Shown: positions 1-9,208 of the stretch, in pieces
Layout of the letters: each line of letters opens with the position of its first letter
How positions within the stretch are numbered: the first letter of the stretch is position 1
Source of the DNA: Saprospirales bacterium
Lineage (GTDB): Bacteria; Bacteroidota; Bacteroidia; Chitinophagales; Saprospiraceae
Direction: 5' to 3'
Assembly (NCBI GenBank): GCA_007695145.1
Contig: REEI01000068.1
Location: 1 to 64,000, forward strand
Length of the DNA stretch: 64,000 bases
Made by a program: the position numbers and the translations under genes
The notes under the pieces: generated by a model
Seen by the model: the letters and a program-made list of their open reading frames with translations, nothing else
Databases searched by the model: none
Told to the model about the DNA's origin: nothing

Positions 1-121
1 ACTCGTGTCATATCGAAAAAGTTTTAATTGTGAAAAAATAAAGTTTTAAATCGAGTTGTCAGTTCCATTGAATTGACAGTGCAAATATCAGGGCACTCTT
101 TCGCATGATCCGTAGAATAAA

Positions 122-147
122 CGTTTGCATTCGTTTGTAAGCGTTTG
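122..147. repeat. Three CGTTTG direct repeats at 10-bp spacing
   Basis: CGTTTG occurs at 122-127, 132-137 and 142-147, exactly one helical turn apart, about 135 bases before the kdsC-type start codon. Phased direct repeats of this kind can be binding sites for a regulator that contacts one face of DNA, but no cognate regulator is visible here. The rest of 1-280 is A/T-rich and shows no gene. Confidence 0.4.
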
Positions 148-248
148 CACACGGATAGGTCCCCCAGAGAGCAAATAAATGAGTATTGCAAATTCATTAG
201 CTCGCTAACAGAATGATCTAATTCATACTTTATGTTCCTACTTTTTTA

Positions 249-256
249 TAGGTTTG
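249..256 (+). promoter_or_regulatory. Possible -7 box before the KdsC-type gene
   Basis: TAGGTTTG fits the Bacteroidota -7 consensus TAnnTTTG and lies 24 bases before the ATG at 281. No TTG or TTTG is found at the expected -33 distance, so this is only a half match. Confidence 0.3.
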
Positions 257-280
257 CACATTAATAATTAAACCTTCCCT

Positions 281-802
281 ATGGCCGAGTATCTTAAATT
301 GTTTAAAAAGGTAGAAACCATTGTCCTCGATGTAGATGGTGTACTTACAAACAGTCAAATGCTGATCACAGAAGAGGGACAATTGCTCAGGTCTATGTCG
401 GTAAGGGACGGATATGCTATTAAAAAGGCGCTGATGCACGGAATTCGGATTTGCATCATCACCGGTGGGAGCTCGGCAGGAGTGGAACACAGACTAAGGG
501 CTCTTGGCGTACCACATTATTTTTCAGGAGTGAGCAGAAAGCTGGAAGTGCTTGGTCCGTGGATGAAAAAACACCAGATAAATCCTGATACCACTCTTTA
601 TATGGGAGACGATGTGCCTGACAGATTGGCAATGATGGAGGTTGGATGCCCAGTTTGCCCTGCCGATGCTGTTCCGGAAATTCTCGAAATAGCCAAATAT
701 GTTTCTCCGCTTAAAGGTGGAAATGGCTGCGTACGCGATGTTATTGAAAAGATTTTGAAGTTGCAGGGAGCTTGGTCGAAGCCTGTTTCTGTTACAGACT
801 AA
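281..802 (+). CDS. kdsC: KdsC-type HAD phosphatase (Kdo 8-phosphate phosphatase)
   Basis: The product has 173 residues, the usual size of KdsC, which removes the phosphate from 3-deoxy-D-manno-octulosonate 8-phosphate during synthesis of the Kdo sugar of lipopolysaccharide in the cytoplasm. HAD motif I is seen as LDVDGVLTNS near residue 17 with both aspartates, motif II lies around IITGGSSAG, and motif IV is MGDDVPDRLAMM followed by CPADAVPEI, which is characteristic of the C0-cap KdsC group. The start is an ATG with no Shine-Dalgarno. No kdsA, kdsB or kdsD gene is next to it. A related small HAD phosphatase with another substrate is the main alternative. Confidence 0.85.
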   Translation: MAEYLKLFKKVETIVLDVDGVLTNSQMLITEEGQLLRSMSVRDGYAIKKALMHGIRICIITGGSSAGVEHRLRALGVPHYFSGVSRKLEVLGPWMKKHQINPDTTLYMGDDVPDRLAMMEVGCPVCPADAVPEILEIAKYVSPLKGGNGCVRDVIEKILKLQGAWSKPVSVTD

Positions 803-1035
803 AGCTGAAGTGCTCTCCAGATTTGATTCAGCTGCACCTGGGTGGCAGGTGATTTAGTTGATCCACTTCGATGCAGAATAAATAGATTGGCGGGTGCGAT
901 GGAGGACTTTAACAGACGATTAAAGGATTGAACCTGGTATAGTATTGAAAGGGGAAGTGAATATTCAACCAACCTTCATGCTAAATTATCATAAGCTATT
1001 TAATATCTTAGATCATTTACTAAACAATCCCTTCA

Positions 1036-1638
1036 ATGATTGAATCCCTAGATTTTCCACCCATTCTCCTCGCTAGTCAGTCCCCCAGGCGAAAAGTACT
1101 TTTGGAAATGGCCGGCTTTTCATTCCGTCAAATAAGTCCTCAAGTAAAAGAGGTTTGGCCGGAGTCCTTACCCATTTCCGAGATACCTGCTTATCTAGCC
1201 AAACTTAAAGCAACGGCAGTTGTCGGCATGAGAAAACCCGGAGAGGTAGTCATTTCTGCTGACAGTATTGTAGTTTTGGATGGAGAAGTGATAGGCAAAC
1301 CGATTGACTCACGAGATGCTGCTATGATGTTGCGAAGAATGTCAGACCGCCAGCATACTGTCATCACTGGAGTGTGCTTACTGAGCGATCAGGGCTATCA
1401 AATTGAGTCTGAAACTGCAACAGTAAAAATGGCTCGCTTGTCCGAAGAGGAAATCAGCTATTATATCAATACCTGGATGCCTTTGGATAAAGCTGGTGCT
1501 TACGGTATTCAGGAGTGGATAGGTCTGTGTAGGGTAGCGCGAATGGAAGGGACCTTTTCCAACATAATGGGTTTGCCTATGTATATAATATATGAGGGAC
1601 TGAAAAAAATAGCGCTATCCAGTAAGAGAAAAAAATAA
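1036..1638 (+). CDS. maf: Maf family nucleotide pyrophosphatase
   Basis: The product has 200 residues and opens with the Maf signature LASQSPRRKVLLEMAGF, where SxSPRR forms the phosphate-binding loop. A second motif, SADSIVVLDGEVIGKP, carries the catalytic aspartate region, and DKAGAYGIQEWIG is the conserved substrate-pocket segment. Maf proteins hydrolyse non-canonical or pyrimidine nucleoside triphosphates to monophosphate and pyrophosphate. The ATG at 1036 leaves a 233-base gap after the KdsC-type gene; that gap contains a CACCTG/CAGGTG inverted repeat (835-851) and no convincing gene. Whether this is the dTTP/UTP or the modified-nucleotide subtype cannot be settled by eye. Confidence 0.9.
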   Translation: MIESLDFPPILLASQSPRRKVLLEMAGFSFRQISPQVKEVWPESLPISEIPAYLAKLKATAVVGMRKPGEVVISADSIVVLDGEVIGKPIDSRDAAMMLRRMSDRQHTVITGVCLLSDQGYQIESETATVKMARLSEEEISYYINTWMPLDKAGAYGIQEWIGLCRVARMEGTFSNIMGLPMYIIYEGLKKIALSSKRKK

Positions 1639-1700
1639 GGGTTAACTCTTACTATGCCTCCCAAAAATGGCTGATCTGAATTGTGCTGGAGCAGACTAGC

Positions 1701-2183
1701 TCATTCCTTTTCAAGAAAGTACTTGCCATCCCACCAATTGGTCTCCAGACGGGCGCCTATCTTCTTATAAAAAGAGATGGCAGGCTCATTCCAGTCGAGC
1801 ACTTCCCACTTTATCAATACATAGTTGTGTTTGGTTCCATAATGAATGAGTTCGTCAAATAACATCCGGCCTATTCCCCTGTTTCTCATCGATTGTTCAA
1901 CTACAAAGTCCTCCAACCATAGCATCTTTCCCTTCCAGGTAGAAAATGCATCAAAAAATACCATCATTCCCGCAAGCAAACCTCCGCCTTTGTCTGCTAC
2001 AATGGTTTTAAATAGGCCGGCCTCAAACTGTTGATAGTAATACCCTATGGTGGTGGAGAGTTCTTCCTCCGCCTTTTCATATATCGCCAATTCTCTTACA
2101 AGGCGATATATCTCGGGAATATCTTCTATATTGCCCGACCGAATATGTATCCTTCTAAGCTGGTTCAAATCTTTATTCTGCAT
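1701..2183 (-). CDS. GNAT family N-acetyltransferase
   Basis: The 160-residue product has the single-domain GNAT layout: an N-terminal IRSGNIEDIPEIYRLVREL strand and helix, and the acetyl-CoA loop RNRGIGRMLFDEL around residues 98-110, followed by WEVLDWNEPAISFYKKIGA, the conserved motif B. It resembles the diamine/thialysine acetyltransferase branch (SSAT-like) in its opening and in the N-E-P-A-I-x-F-Y segment, so a small amine or amino acid substrate is possible, but this is not certain. It is divergent from rpsL and convergent with the Maf gene. Confidence 0.8.
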   Translation of the reverse strand: MQNKDLNQLRRIHIRSGNIEDIPEIYRLVRELAIYEKAEEELSTTIGYYYQQFEAGLFKTIVADKGGGLLAGMMVFFDAFSTWKGKMLWLEDFVVEQSMRNRGIGRMLFDELIHYGTKHNYVLIKWEVLDWNEPAISFYKKIGARLETNWWDGKYFLEKE

Positions 2184-2275
2184 GTTAATTTCACTGATTT
2201 ATCGAAAAAAAATAAATATCTAGAAAATTATAAAAAATATTTGACTTAGTGGCCCTCCATTTCATGAAATAGCTA

Positions 2276-2283
2276 TATATTTG
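2276..2283 (+). promoter_or_regulatory. Likely -7 box of the ribosomal protein cluster
   Basis: TATATTTG matches the Bacteroidota -7 consensus and lies 94 bases before the rpsL ATG, in the gap that separates divergent genes. The expected TTTG at -33 is not evident; the nearest TTTG (2240-2243) is too far away. It is the best promoter candidate for the start of the cluster and implies a leader of about 85 nt. Confidence 0.45.
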
Positions 2284-2377
2284 CGGTCTCATTTTCAGGA
2301 CGGGTCAATTTTGCACTCAAACCGCTCAATTTCAACCTGATCTGAAAAATTTTGTGAATATACATTTTTTGTAAAAT

Positions 2378-2752
2378 ATGCCTACAATAAATCAATTGGT
2401 TAGAAAAGGTCGCAAAAAAATTGTGGCCAAGAGTAAGTCGAGAGCTTTGGAAGCCTGTCCACAAAGACGAGGTGTCTGCACCAGGGTCTATACTACCACA
2501 CCCAAAAAGCCTAATTCGGCTTTGAGGAAAGTAGCAAAGGTAAGGCTTACCAATGGGATCGAGGTAATTGCTTACATTCCAGGTGAGGGCCATAACCTGC
2601 AGGAGCACTCGATAGTGTTGATACAGGGTGGTAGGGTCAAGGACCTTCCAGGTGTTCGTTATAGAATAGTAAGAGGTGCACTGGATACTGCCGGCGTTCA
2701 GGATAGAAAGCAGAGCCGATCGCGCTATGGAGCCAAAAAACCCAAGTCGTAA
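2378..2752 (+). CDS. rpsL: Ribosomal protein S12
   Basis: The 124-residue product is a full-length S12, the decoding-centre protein of the small subunit. The segments [18 protein letters not shown] and [17 protein letters not shown] are intact, and the lysines at which streptomycin-resistance substitutions usually arise are unchanged, so a streptomycin-sensitive S12 is expected. It is the first gene of the fused str-S10-spc-alpha cluster; rpsG follows after 67 bases. Confidence 0.98.
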   Translation: MPTINQLVRKGRKKIVAKSKSRALEACPQRRGVCTRVYTTTPKKPNSALRKVAKVRLTNGIEVIAYIPGEGHNLQEHSIVLIQGGRVKDLPGVRYRIVRGALDTAGVQDRKQSRSRYGAKKPKS

Positions 2753-2819
2753 CTTAAGAGTGTTAAAGCCGTTGGAAATGCGGTTTGCAAATAAAATTTA
2801 TCAGAGGATATAGTTTAAG

Positions 2820-3287
2820 ATGAGAAAAAGAAAGCCAAAAGTCAGAGCCATACAACCGGATCCACGTTACAACGATCAGATGGTAACGCGTTTCGTTAAC
2901 AACCTTATGGTTCAAGGGAAGAAAAGTGTTGCCTTTTCTGTTTTTTACGATGCTATGGATATCGTTAAAGAACGCACCGGTGAAAATGAGCACGAAATAT
3001 GGAAAAAGGGGTTGAACAACGTCATTCCTCAGGTTGAAGTGAGAAGTAAGCGTATAGGTGGTGCCACCTTTCAAATCCCTACGGATATTCCTGCCAATAG
3101 AAAAGTTGCCATAGGAATGAAATGGATGATACGTTTTGCCCGCCAAAGAGGTGGGAAAGGAATGGCTGAAAAACTTGCTGCAGAAATTATAGCAGCAAGC
3201 AAGGGTGAAGGTGCTGCAGTAAAGAGAAAAGAAGATACGCACAAGATGGCCGAATCAAACCGGGCTTTTGCACACTTCCGCGTCTAA
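2820..3287 (+). CDS. rpsG: Ribosomal protein S7
   Basis: The product has 155 residues, the normal size for bacterial S7, which nucleates assembly of the 16S rRNA 3' major domain. The N-terminal MRKRKPKVR...[17 protein letters not shown] and the C-terminal [19 protein letters not shown]-type ending identify it. It sits between rpsL and fusA as in most bacteria, with 48 bases to fusA. Confidence 0.98.
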   Translation: MRKRKPKVRAIQPDPRYNDQMVTRFVNNLMVQGKKSVAFSVFYDAMDIVKERTGENEHEIWKKGLNNVIPQVEVRSKRIGGATFQIPTDIPANRKVAIGMKWMIRFARQRGGKGMAEKLAAEIIAASKGEGAAVKRKEDTHKMAESNRAFAHFRV

Positions 3288-3335
3288 TTGAGTTTTTAAT
3301 AAATCAGATTTTACATAAAAAACCATTATTTTAGA

Positions 3336-5468
3336 ATGTCCAAGGATTTAACCAGAACCAGAAATATTGGGATCGCCGCCCACATTGATGCCGGAAAGAC
3401 TACCACTACCGAGAGAATATTGTTTTATACAGGTCTCAGTCATAAAATCGGGGAGGTACATGATGGCGCAGCTACAATGGACTGGATGGAACAAGAGCAG
3501 GAAAGGGGAATTACCATTACTTCTGCTGCCACCAAGACCAATTGGAAGTGGAAGGACGACGATTATACTGTAAATATAATCGATACTCCTGGCCACGTTG
3601 ACTTTACGGTTGAAGTAGAACGCTCACTTCGCGTTCTTGATGGAGTAGTTGCTCTCTTCTGTGCTGTTAGTGGGGTAGAGCCTCAGTCTGAAACTGTATG
3701 GCGCCAGGCTGACAGGTATAAAGTCCCAAGACTTGGATTCGTAAACAAGATGGACCGCTCTGGCGCTGACTTCTTTGATGTGGTGCGTCAGGTAAAAGAA
3801 ATGTTGGGTGCAAACCCCGTTCCCATGCAGGTACCCATTGGAGCTGAAGAGACCTTCAAGGGTGTTGTGGACCTCATCACCAATCAGGCTATTGTTTGGA
3901 ATGAAGAAGATATGGGAATGACCTACGAAGTAGTAGATATTCCTGAGGATTTGGTTGATGTTGCTGCTGAGTATAGAGAAAAGCTACTTGAAAGTGTAGC
4001 GGAGTACGATGAATCTCTAATGGAGAAGTTTTTTGAGGACCCCGATTCAATTACTGCAGATGAAATTCGAGCAGCAATTCGTGCTGCTGTAATTGATATG
4101 AGCATTACGCCTATTTTCTGTGGCTCTGCTTTTAAAAACAAGGGAGTACAAGCCGTTTTGGATGCCGTATGCGCATTCTTGCCCTCCCCAGTGGATGTTG
4201 ATGCTGTTACGGGTATTGATCCTGATACGGAAAAAGAAATTACCAGAAAGCCTACTATTAGCGATCCTTTCTGTGCACTTGCATTCAAAATTGCGACCGA
4301 CCCATTCGTAGGGAGATTGTCTTTCTTTAGGGTGTATTCCGGTTCTCTGGATGCTGGCTCGTATGTGTTGAATTCCAGATCCGGAAAAAAGGAGCGAGTT
4401 TCGAGACTGTATCAAATGCACTCCAATAAGCAAAACCCGATCGATAAGGTAGAAGCTGGTGATATAGCCGCAGGTGTCGGCTTTAAGGATGTCAAAACTG
4501 GTGATACCCTCTGCGATCTTGACCATCCAATTATTCTTGAAAATATTACTTTCCCCGACCCGGTTATTGGGCTCGCGGTAGAGCCTAAAACTCAGAAAGA
4601 TCTCGAGAAACTTGGCATGGGTCTGGCCAAATTAGCGGAAGAAGATCCAACCTTCCAGGTTAGATATGACGAGGATACAAATCAGACTGTTATCAGTGGT
4701 ATGGGTGAGCTTCACCTTGAGATCATTGTTGATCGTCTGAGAAGAGAATTCAAAGTTGAAATCAACCAGGGTGCCCCCCAGGTTAATTATAAAGAAGCCC
4801 TTACCAAAACAGTTTCTCACAGAGAAAAACTCAAAAAACAAACGGGTGGTTCAGGTCTCTTTGCAGACATGGAGTTTGAAATTGGCCCTGCTGATGAGGA
4901 ATTTCTCGAGAGCGATGAGTTCAAAGCAGGAAAAGTTAAACTTCAGTTTGTCAATGCCATAGTTGGAGGATCTATTCCCAAGGAATTGTTGCCTGCTGTT
5001 CAGAAAGGCTTCAATGAAATGATGGGAAATGGTGTTTTGGCCGGATATGCCATTGATAGTATGAAGGTCCGAGTATATGACGGTTCTACCCACCAGGTGG
5101 ATTCTAAGCCCATTGCATTTGAATTATGTGCAAAAGAGGGATTCAAGGTCGCTGCTCGTCTGGCTGCTCCGGTTTTACTTGAGCCAATTATGAAACTGGA
5201 GGTGACCACCCCGGATGAGTATACCGGTAATGTTATCGGTGACCTCAACCGAAGAAGAGGATTGATTAAAGGGCAGGAAATGAAAGCCAACGCTGTTGTG
5301 GTTAAGGCTGAGGTCCCATTATCTGAAATGTTTGGTTATGTAACTCAATTGCGTACCATCACTTCGGGAAGGGCTGCCTCTTCAATGGAATTCTCTCATT
5401 ACGCTCCTGCTCCGTCCGGCGTTGCAGAGGCAGTTATTGAAAAAGCAAAAGGTGAGGTTAAAGTCTGA
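3336..5468 (+). CDS. fusA: Elongation factor G
   Basis: The 710-residue translational GTPase drives translocation of tRNA and mRNA on the ribosome. The G1 loop [14 protein letters not shown], the G3 motif DTPGHVDF and the G4 motif [10 protein letters not shown] are all present, followed by domain II, domain III and the C-terminal domain IV/V with [11 protein letters not shown]-like [16 protein letters not shown]. Length agrees with canonical EF-G rather than a short paralogue. tuf does not follow; rpsJ comes next after 64 bases, which is usual in Bacteroidota. Confidence 0.98.
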   Translation: MSKDLTRTRNIGIAAHIDAGKTTTTERILFYTGLSHKIGEVHDGAATMDWMEQEQERGITITSAATKTNWKWKDDDYTVNIIDTPGHVDFTVEVERSLRVLDGVVALFCAVSGVEPQSETVWRQADRYKVPRLGFVNKMDRSGADFFDVVRQVKEMLGANPVPMQVPIGAEETFKGVVDLITNQAIVWNEEDMGMTYEVVDIPEDLVDVAAEYREKLLESVAEYDESLMEKFFEDPDSITADEIRAAIRAAVIDMSITPIFCGSAFKNKGVQAVLDAVCAFLPSPVDVDAVTGIDPDTEKEITRKPTISDPFCALAFKIATDPFVGRLSFFRVYSGSLDAGSYVLNSRSGKKERVSRLYQMHSNKQNPIDKVEAGDIAAGVGFKDVKTGDTLCDLDHPIILENITFPDPVIGLAVEPKTQKDLEKLGMGLAKLAEEDPTFQVRYDEDTNQTVISGMGELHLEIIVDRLRREFKVEINQGAPQVNYKEALTKTVSHREKLKKQTGGSGLFADMEFEIGPADEEFLESDEFKAGKVKLQFVNAIVGGSIPKELLPAVQKGFNEMMGNGVLAGYAIDSMKVRVYDGSTHQVDSKPIAFELCAKEGFKVAARLAAPVLLEPIMKLEVTTPDEYTGNVIGDLNRRRGLIKGQEMKANAVVVKAEVPLSEMFGYVTQLRTITSGRAASSMEFSHYAPAPSGVAEAVIEKAKGEVKV

Positions 5469-5532
5469 TAGTAGATATTTGATTTCATTCAATGATATAT
5501 AATTTATTTTTTAAGTATTCTCAAAAGAGGCC

Positions 5533-5841
5533 ATGAATCAAAAAATCAGAATCAAGCTCCGGTCTTACGACCACAATTTGGTGGATAAGTCAACGGAGAA
5601 GATTGTAAAGACAGTACGCAACAGCGGCGCTGTTGTTGCGGGTCCGATTCCGCTGCCAACCGAGAAAGAAATCTTCACCGTGTTGCGTTCGCCACACGTC
5701 AATAAGAAATCTCGAGAGCAGTTTCAGATCCGTACCCACAAGCGCTTGATCGAGATTTATACTCCCACACCGAAGACGGTTGATGCTCTATCTAAACTAG
5801 AGCTTCCCAGTGGAGTAGACATCCAGGTAAAGTTGACGTAA
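5533..5841 (+). CDS. rpsJ: Ribosomal protein S10 (NusE)
   Basis: The 102-residue product carries [15 protein letters not shown] at the start and [16 protein letters not shown] in the long rRNA-binding loop, both diagnostic of S10. S10 is part of the 30S head and, as NusE, a partner of NusB in antitermination. AGAGG lies just before the ATG, one of the few purine-rich start regions in this cluster. It begins the S10 portion directly after fusA. Confidence 0.98.
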   Translation: MNQKIRIKLRSYDHNLVDKSTEKIVKTVRNSGAVVAGPIPLPTEKEIFTVLRSPHVNKKSREQFQIRTHKRLIEIYTPTPKTVDALSKLELPSGVDIQVKLT

Positions 5842-5856
5842 AATTCGCTTTAAATT

Positions 5857-5921
5857 GAGGGGGTCAATTGTATTCCTCCCTCGTTTGTAGTGCATTATTT
5901 TCCCGTTGCAGAACGCTCTGC
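5857..5921 (+). promoter_or_regulatory. Two hairpins in the rpsJ-rplC gap
   Basis: The 119-base gap contains GAGGGGG (5857-5863) pairing with CTCCCTC (5876-5882), including one G-U pair, and a second hairpin GCAGA (5908-5912) with TCTGC (5917-5921). No T-run follows either, so they are not simple terminators. They may be RNA structures used in regulation or processing of the cluster. Confidence 0.35.
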
Positions 5922-5960
5922 CAGGGGATGCATATTATTAACATTTAAAATTGCCATAAA

Positions 5961-6581
5961 GTGAACGGATTAATTGGACGCAAAATAGGCATGACTAGCA
6001 TTTTTAATGAATTTGGCGAGAATGTTGCTTGCACTGTCGTGGAGGCCGGACCAAATGTCGTAACTCAAATAAAAAGTGAGGACGTCGATGGTTACAGTTC
6101 TTATCAAGTCGCTTTTGGAACCGCTAAGGCTAAGAATACCTCAGCACCGCTGATGGGACATCTTGAAAAGGCTGGTACCGGTCCCAAAAAGATCATGCGT
6201 GAATTCAAAGATTTTAACCTCGACAAGGCGTTGGGTGATGAAGTGAGGGTTGAGGAAGTCTTCAATGAAGGTGATCGCATCAACGCAGTTGGTGTTACCA
6301 AGGGGAAAGGATTCCAGGGTGTTGTAAAAAGACACGGCTTTAGAGGTGTGGGTGATGCCACTCACGGTCAACACAACCGTCAGCGAGCTCCAGGATCTAT
6401 TGGTGCAGGATCGGATCCTTCAAAAGTTTTTAAGGGAATGCGAATGGCCGGTAGAACCGGTGGAAATCGCGTTAAGGTTAAGAACCTGAGAGTGGTAAAA
6501 ATTCTTCCTGAAAAGAACCTGATTTTGATTAAAGGTGCTATTCCCGGTCACAAAGGAGCTTTTATACTCCTTGAAAAATAA
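5961..6581 (+). CDS. rplC: Ribosomal protein L3 (GTG start)
   Basis: The 206-residue product begins [15 protein letters not shown], the standard L3 N-terminus, so the GTG at 5961 is the start even though it is rare. The long basic loop that reaches the peptidyl transferase centre is present ([14 protein letters not shown] and [15 protein letters not shown]). In the loop, the segment SIGAGSDPS has alanine at residue 149 where E. coli L3 has the glutamine that PrmB methylates. The gene is followed by a 72-base gap with a hairpin before rplD. Confidence 0.97.
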   Translation: MNGLIGRKIGMTSIFNEFGENVACTVVEAGPNVVTQIKSEDVDGYSSYQVAFGTAKAKNTSAPLMGHLEKAGTGPKKIMREFKDFNLDKALGDEVRVEEVFNEGDRINAVGVTKGKGFQGVVKRHGFRGVGDATHGQHNRQRAPGSIGAGSDPSKVFKGMRMAGRTGGNRVKVKNLRVVKILPEKNLILIKGAIPGHKGAFILLEK

Positions 6582-6587
6582 TTATTG

Positions 6588-6616
6588 ATAATTCCCGGGT
6601 TGGACCCCGGTATTAT
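6588..6616 (+). promoter_or_regulatory. Hairpin between rplC and rplD
   Basis: CCGGG (6595-6599) pairs with CCCGG (6606-6610), and the flanks ATAAT (6588-6592) and ATTAT (6612-6616) extend the stem with a small bulge. There is no following T-run. It lies 38 bases before the rplD start codon and could influence L4 expression. Confidence 0.35.
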
Positions 6617-6653
6617 AAACTATGCCCGTTAAGGCAAAATAAATTTTTAAACA

Positions 6654-7277
6654 ATGAAGCTCGAAGTCTTTGATATCAATGGTCAGACAACCGGCAGAAG
6701 CATTGATCTTCCGGATGAGATCTTTGGGATAGAACCCAATGAGCATGTGATTTATCTAGCAGTTAAAGCCGCTCAGGCTAGTCTGCGACAGGGTACGCAC
6801 TCTTCTAAACCGCGAAATGCCGTTAAAGGGTCAACTCGCAAGATAAAAAAGCAGAAGGGGACGGGTACCGCCAGAGCGGGAGATATCAAGAATCCCCTGT
6901 TTAAGGGAGGGGGTAGGATCTTTGGCCCATCGCCGAGAGATTACACTCAGAAGGTTAATAAAAAGGTGAAGCAACTTGCACGCAACTCCGCTTTCAGTGG
7001 TAAAGCTGCAGCCGGCAAAGTGAGAGCAATTGAAAGCTTTACCTTTGATCAACCAAGTACCCGCGAATATTTTGGTGTTCTTCAAAATCTTGAAGTGAAC
7101 AAGTCTAAGACTTTATTCCTTTTGGGAGACTACGATAAGACGCTTTATCTGAGTAGCAGGAATATCCCTAACTCCAGAGTAATGAATATTAAGGATGTGG
7201 GTATACTCGATATTATGAAAGCTGATGTTCTGTTTATTTCTGAAGGATGTGCAGAAAGTATTAACCAACTAGTATAA
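6654..7277 (+). CDS. rplD: Ribosomal protein L4
   Basis: The 207-residue product is full-length L4. The basic extended loop is recognisable in QGTHSSKPRNAVKGSTRK and QKGTGTARAGDIKNP, which in homologues lines the exit tunnel, followed by the globular C-terminal part. In enterobacteria L4 is the repressor of its own operon; whether it does so here is unknown, but the hairpin before this gene is a possible target. rplW follows after 11 bases. Confidence 0.97.
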   Translation: MKLEVFDINGQTTGRSIDLPDEIFGIEPNEHVIYLAVKAAQASLRQGTHSSKPRNAVKGSTRKIKKQKGTGTARAGDIKNPLFKGGGRIFGPSPRDYTQKVNKKVKQLARNSAFSGKAAAGKVRAIESFTFDQPSTREYFGVLQNLEVNKSKTLFLLGDYDKTLYLSSRNIPNSRVMNIKDVGILDIMKADVLFISEGCAESINQLV

Positions 7278-7288
7278 AGAAATTTATA

Positions 7289-7585
7289 ATGGCCATACGT
7301 GTATTGATTAAACCAATTATATCCGAAAAATCGGAAATGTTGACCACAGATGTGAATCAATATTCCTTTGTTGTGGATAAAAGAGCAACAAAGTTGCAAA
7401 TAAAGAAATCTGTTGAAGAGCTGTATGAGGTTAAAGTTGATTCTGTCAACACCATGATTATGCCTTCAAAGAACAAAAACAGGAACACTAAAAGAGGTTT
7501 TGTCCGAGGTAGCGTTCCCTCTTTCAAAAAAGCAATAGTTACCGTTGCAGAAGGAGAAGTGATTGACTTTTTTGGTGAAGTATAA
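7289..7585 (+). CDS. rplW: Ribosomal protein L23
   Basis: The 98-residue product starts RVLIKPIISEKSEML, the usual L23 opening, and contains YSFVVDKRATKLQIKKSVEELY and VNTMIM, the core of the fold. L23 lies at the tunnel exit and docks trigger factor and SRP. It is placed between rplD and rplB as in nearly all bacteria. Confidence 0.97.
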   Translation: MAIRVLIKPIISEKSEMLTTDVNQYSFVVDKRATKLQIKKSVEELYEVKVDSVNTMIMPSKNKNRNTKRGFVRGSVPSFKKAIVTVAEGEVIDFFGEV

Positions 7586-7614
7586 CTTATAGTTGAAGTA
7601 AAAAAATTATTCCA

Positions 7615-8451
7615 ATGCCTGTAAAAAAATACAGACCGATGACCCCGGGTACACGTACCAGAGTAGGATTGGACTACTCTGTTCTGACCGCGGATACTCC
7701 AGAAAAAAGCCTCACGTCCGCAATGAAGAGGACGGGCGGTAGAAATAATGCTGGGAAAATGACCGTGCGTCAAAGGGGTGGCGGCCATAAGCGGCGATAC
7801 AGAGAAATTGATTTCAAAAGAGATAAAGATGGAATTCCGGCAACGGTTAAGTCCATCGAATACGATCCGAATCGCACAGCTTTTATCGCCCTTTTGTTTT
7901 ATGCGGATGGTGAAAAGCGCTACATAATCGCACCCAATGGTATTAAAGTGGGTGATCAGCTGATGTCTGGAGAAGGTGCGCCACCGGATACCGGTAACAC
8001 ACTCTTTTTGAAAGAGGTACCTCTCGGTTCTATGATTCATGCGATTGAACTCGCTCCCGGTAGAGGCGCTGCAATGGCCAGGAGCGCCGGTACTTACGGG
8101 CAGTTGATGGGGCGTGAGGGAAGGTATGCCTCAGTAAAATTGCCGTCAGGTGAGGTGAGAAGGGTATTGCTGACTTGCAGGGCTACTATTGGAACCACTT
8201 CAAATCCGGATCACTCCCAACAAGTCCTTGGAAAGGCCGGTCGAAAGAGATGGCTGGGTAGAAGACCTAGAGTGAGAGGTGTAGCCATGAACCCTGTCGA
8301 TCACCCGATGGGTGGTGGAGAAGGTAGGGCTTCAGGAGGCCATCCGCGTTCTAGAAAAGGACTGATGGCCAAAGGTAAGAAGACCAGAAATAACAAAAAG
8401 TCTTCAACCAAACTGATAATTTCTAAGCGCAAGAAACGAAATCGGAAATAA
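7615..8451 (+). CDS. rplB: Ribosomal protein L2
   Basis: The 278-residue product is a standard L2, a primary 23S rRNA binder near the peptidyl transferase centre. The C-terminal motif [16 protein letters not shown] holds the conserved histidine implicated in peptidyl transfer, and [18 protein letters not shown] is the RNA-binding motif in the first third. The tail is basic and rich in lysine. rpsS follows after 18 bases. Confidence 0.98.
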   Translation: MPVKKYRPMTPGTRTRVGLDYSVLTADTPEKSLTSAMKRTGGRNNAGKMTVRQRGGGHKRRYREIDFKRDKDGIPATVKSIEYDPNRTAFIALLFYADGEKRYIIAPNGIKVGDQLMSGEGAPPDTGNTLFLKEVPLGSMIHAIELAPGRGAAMARSAGTYGQLMGREGRYASVKLPSGEVRRVLLTCRATIGTTSNPDHSQQVLGKAGRKRWLGRRPRVRGVAMNPVDHPMGGGEGRASGGHPRSRKGLMAKGKKTRNNKKSSTKLIISKRKKRNRK

Positions 8452-8469
8452 TCTTAAATAAGTAAGACA

Positions 8470-8739
8470 ATGGCAAGATCAATAAAAAAAGGACCTTACG
8501 TATTTCACAAGCTTCTCAACAAGGTTGAAAAAGCCAGAGAGAGCAATAAAAAAACTGTGATAAAGACCTGGTCCAGAGCTTCTATGATCATTCCCGATAT
8601 GGTTGGGTTGACTATAGCAGTTCACAATGGGAAAACTTTTATTCCCGTATACGTCACTGAAAATATGGTAGGCCACAAACTTGGGGAATTTGCCCTGACC
8701 AGAAGCTTTAGAGGTCATGCCGGTAACCGCAAGAAATAA
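8470..8739 (+). CDS. rpsS: Ribosomal protein S19
   Basis: The 89-residue product starts [16 protein letters not shown] and contains [23 protein letters not shown] and FVPVYV-like [22 protein letters not shown], all diagnostic of S19, which forms a head complex with S13 in the small subunit. Spacing to rplV is 24 bases. Confidence 0.97.
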   Translation: MARSIKKGPYVFHKLLNKVEKARESNKKTVIKTWSRASMIIPDMVGLTIAVHNGKTFIPVYVTENMVGHKLGEFALTRSFRGHAGNRKK

Positions 8740-8763
8740 TTAATTAGACAAAAAACAGACTCC

Positions 8764-9186
8764 ATGGAAGCAGTAGCAAAACTGAAAAATTGTGGAATGT
8801 CCGCCAGGAAAATGAGACTCGTTGCCGACCTCGTGAGAGGTAAGGGTATAGACGATGCTTTGGATATTCTTCGATTCACCAAGAAAGAGGCAGCATACCA
8901 TATTGAAAAAACATTGTTGTCTGCCATCTCTAACTGGGAGCAAAAGAACGATATGATGGAAAATGCTGAGGATTATGATCTGATCATTTCCCGCATTCAG
9001 GTAGATGACGCTCCTCAGTTGAAGCGTATACGCCCTGCTCCACATGGCCGTGCTCACAGGATTCGCAAAAGATATTGCCACCTTACTCTGGTGCTGGAAA
9101 ATAAAATTCCATTGCCTTCCGAAACGGAGCAAGAGGAAGAATATGAAGAAGAATACGAAGAGGAAGTAACTGAAAACTTAGAATAA
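8764..9186 (+). CDS. rplV: Ribosomal protein L22 with acidic tail
   Basis: The first 110 or so residues are a typical L22, whose long beta-hairpin lines the exit tunnel: CGMSARKMRLVADLVRGK near the N-terminus and RIRPAPHGRAHRIRKRYCHLT in the hairpin. The protein has 140 residues because of an added C-terminal tail of about 20 residues that is mostly glutamate and tyrosine. The tail is encoded in frame with no sign of a frameshift and is likely a lineage-specific surface extension. Confidence 0.96.
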   Translation: MEAVAKLKNCGMSARKMRLVADLVRGKGIDDALDILRFTKKEAAYHIEKTLLSAISNWEQKNDMMENAEDYDLIISRIQVDDAPQLKRIRPAPHGRAHRIRKRYCHLTLVLENKIPLPSETEQEEEYEEEYEEEVTENLE

Positions 9187-9208
9187 TTATCAATATACAT
9201 AATATCTA

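Noticed and set aside
803-1000. Open frame of about 57 codons on the minus strand between the KdsC and Maf genes
   Set aside because: It would need a TTG start, resembles no known protein, and lies in a stretch with stems that explain its base pattern; it is most likely chance.
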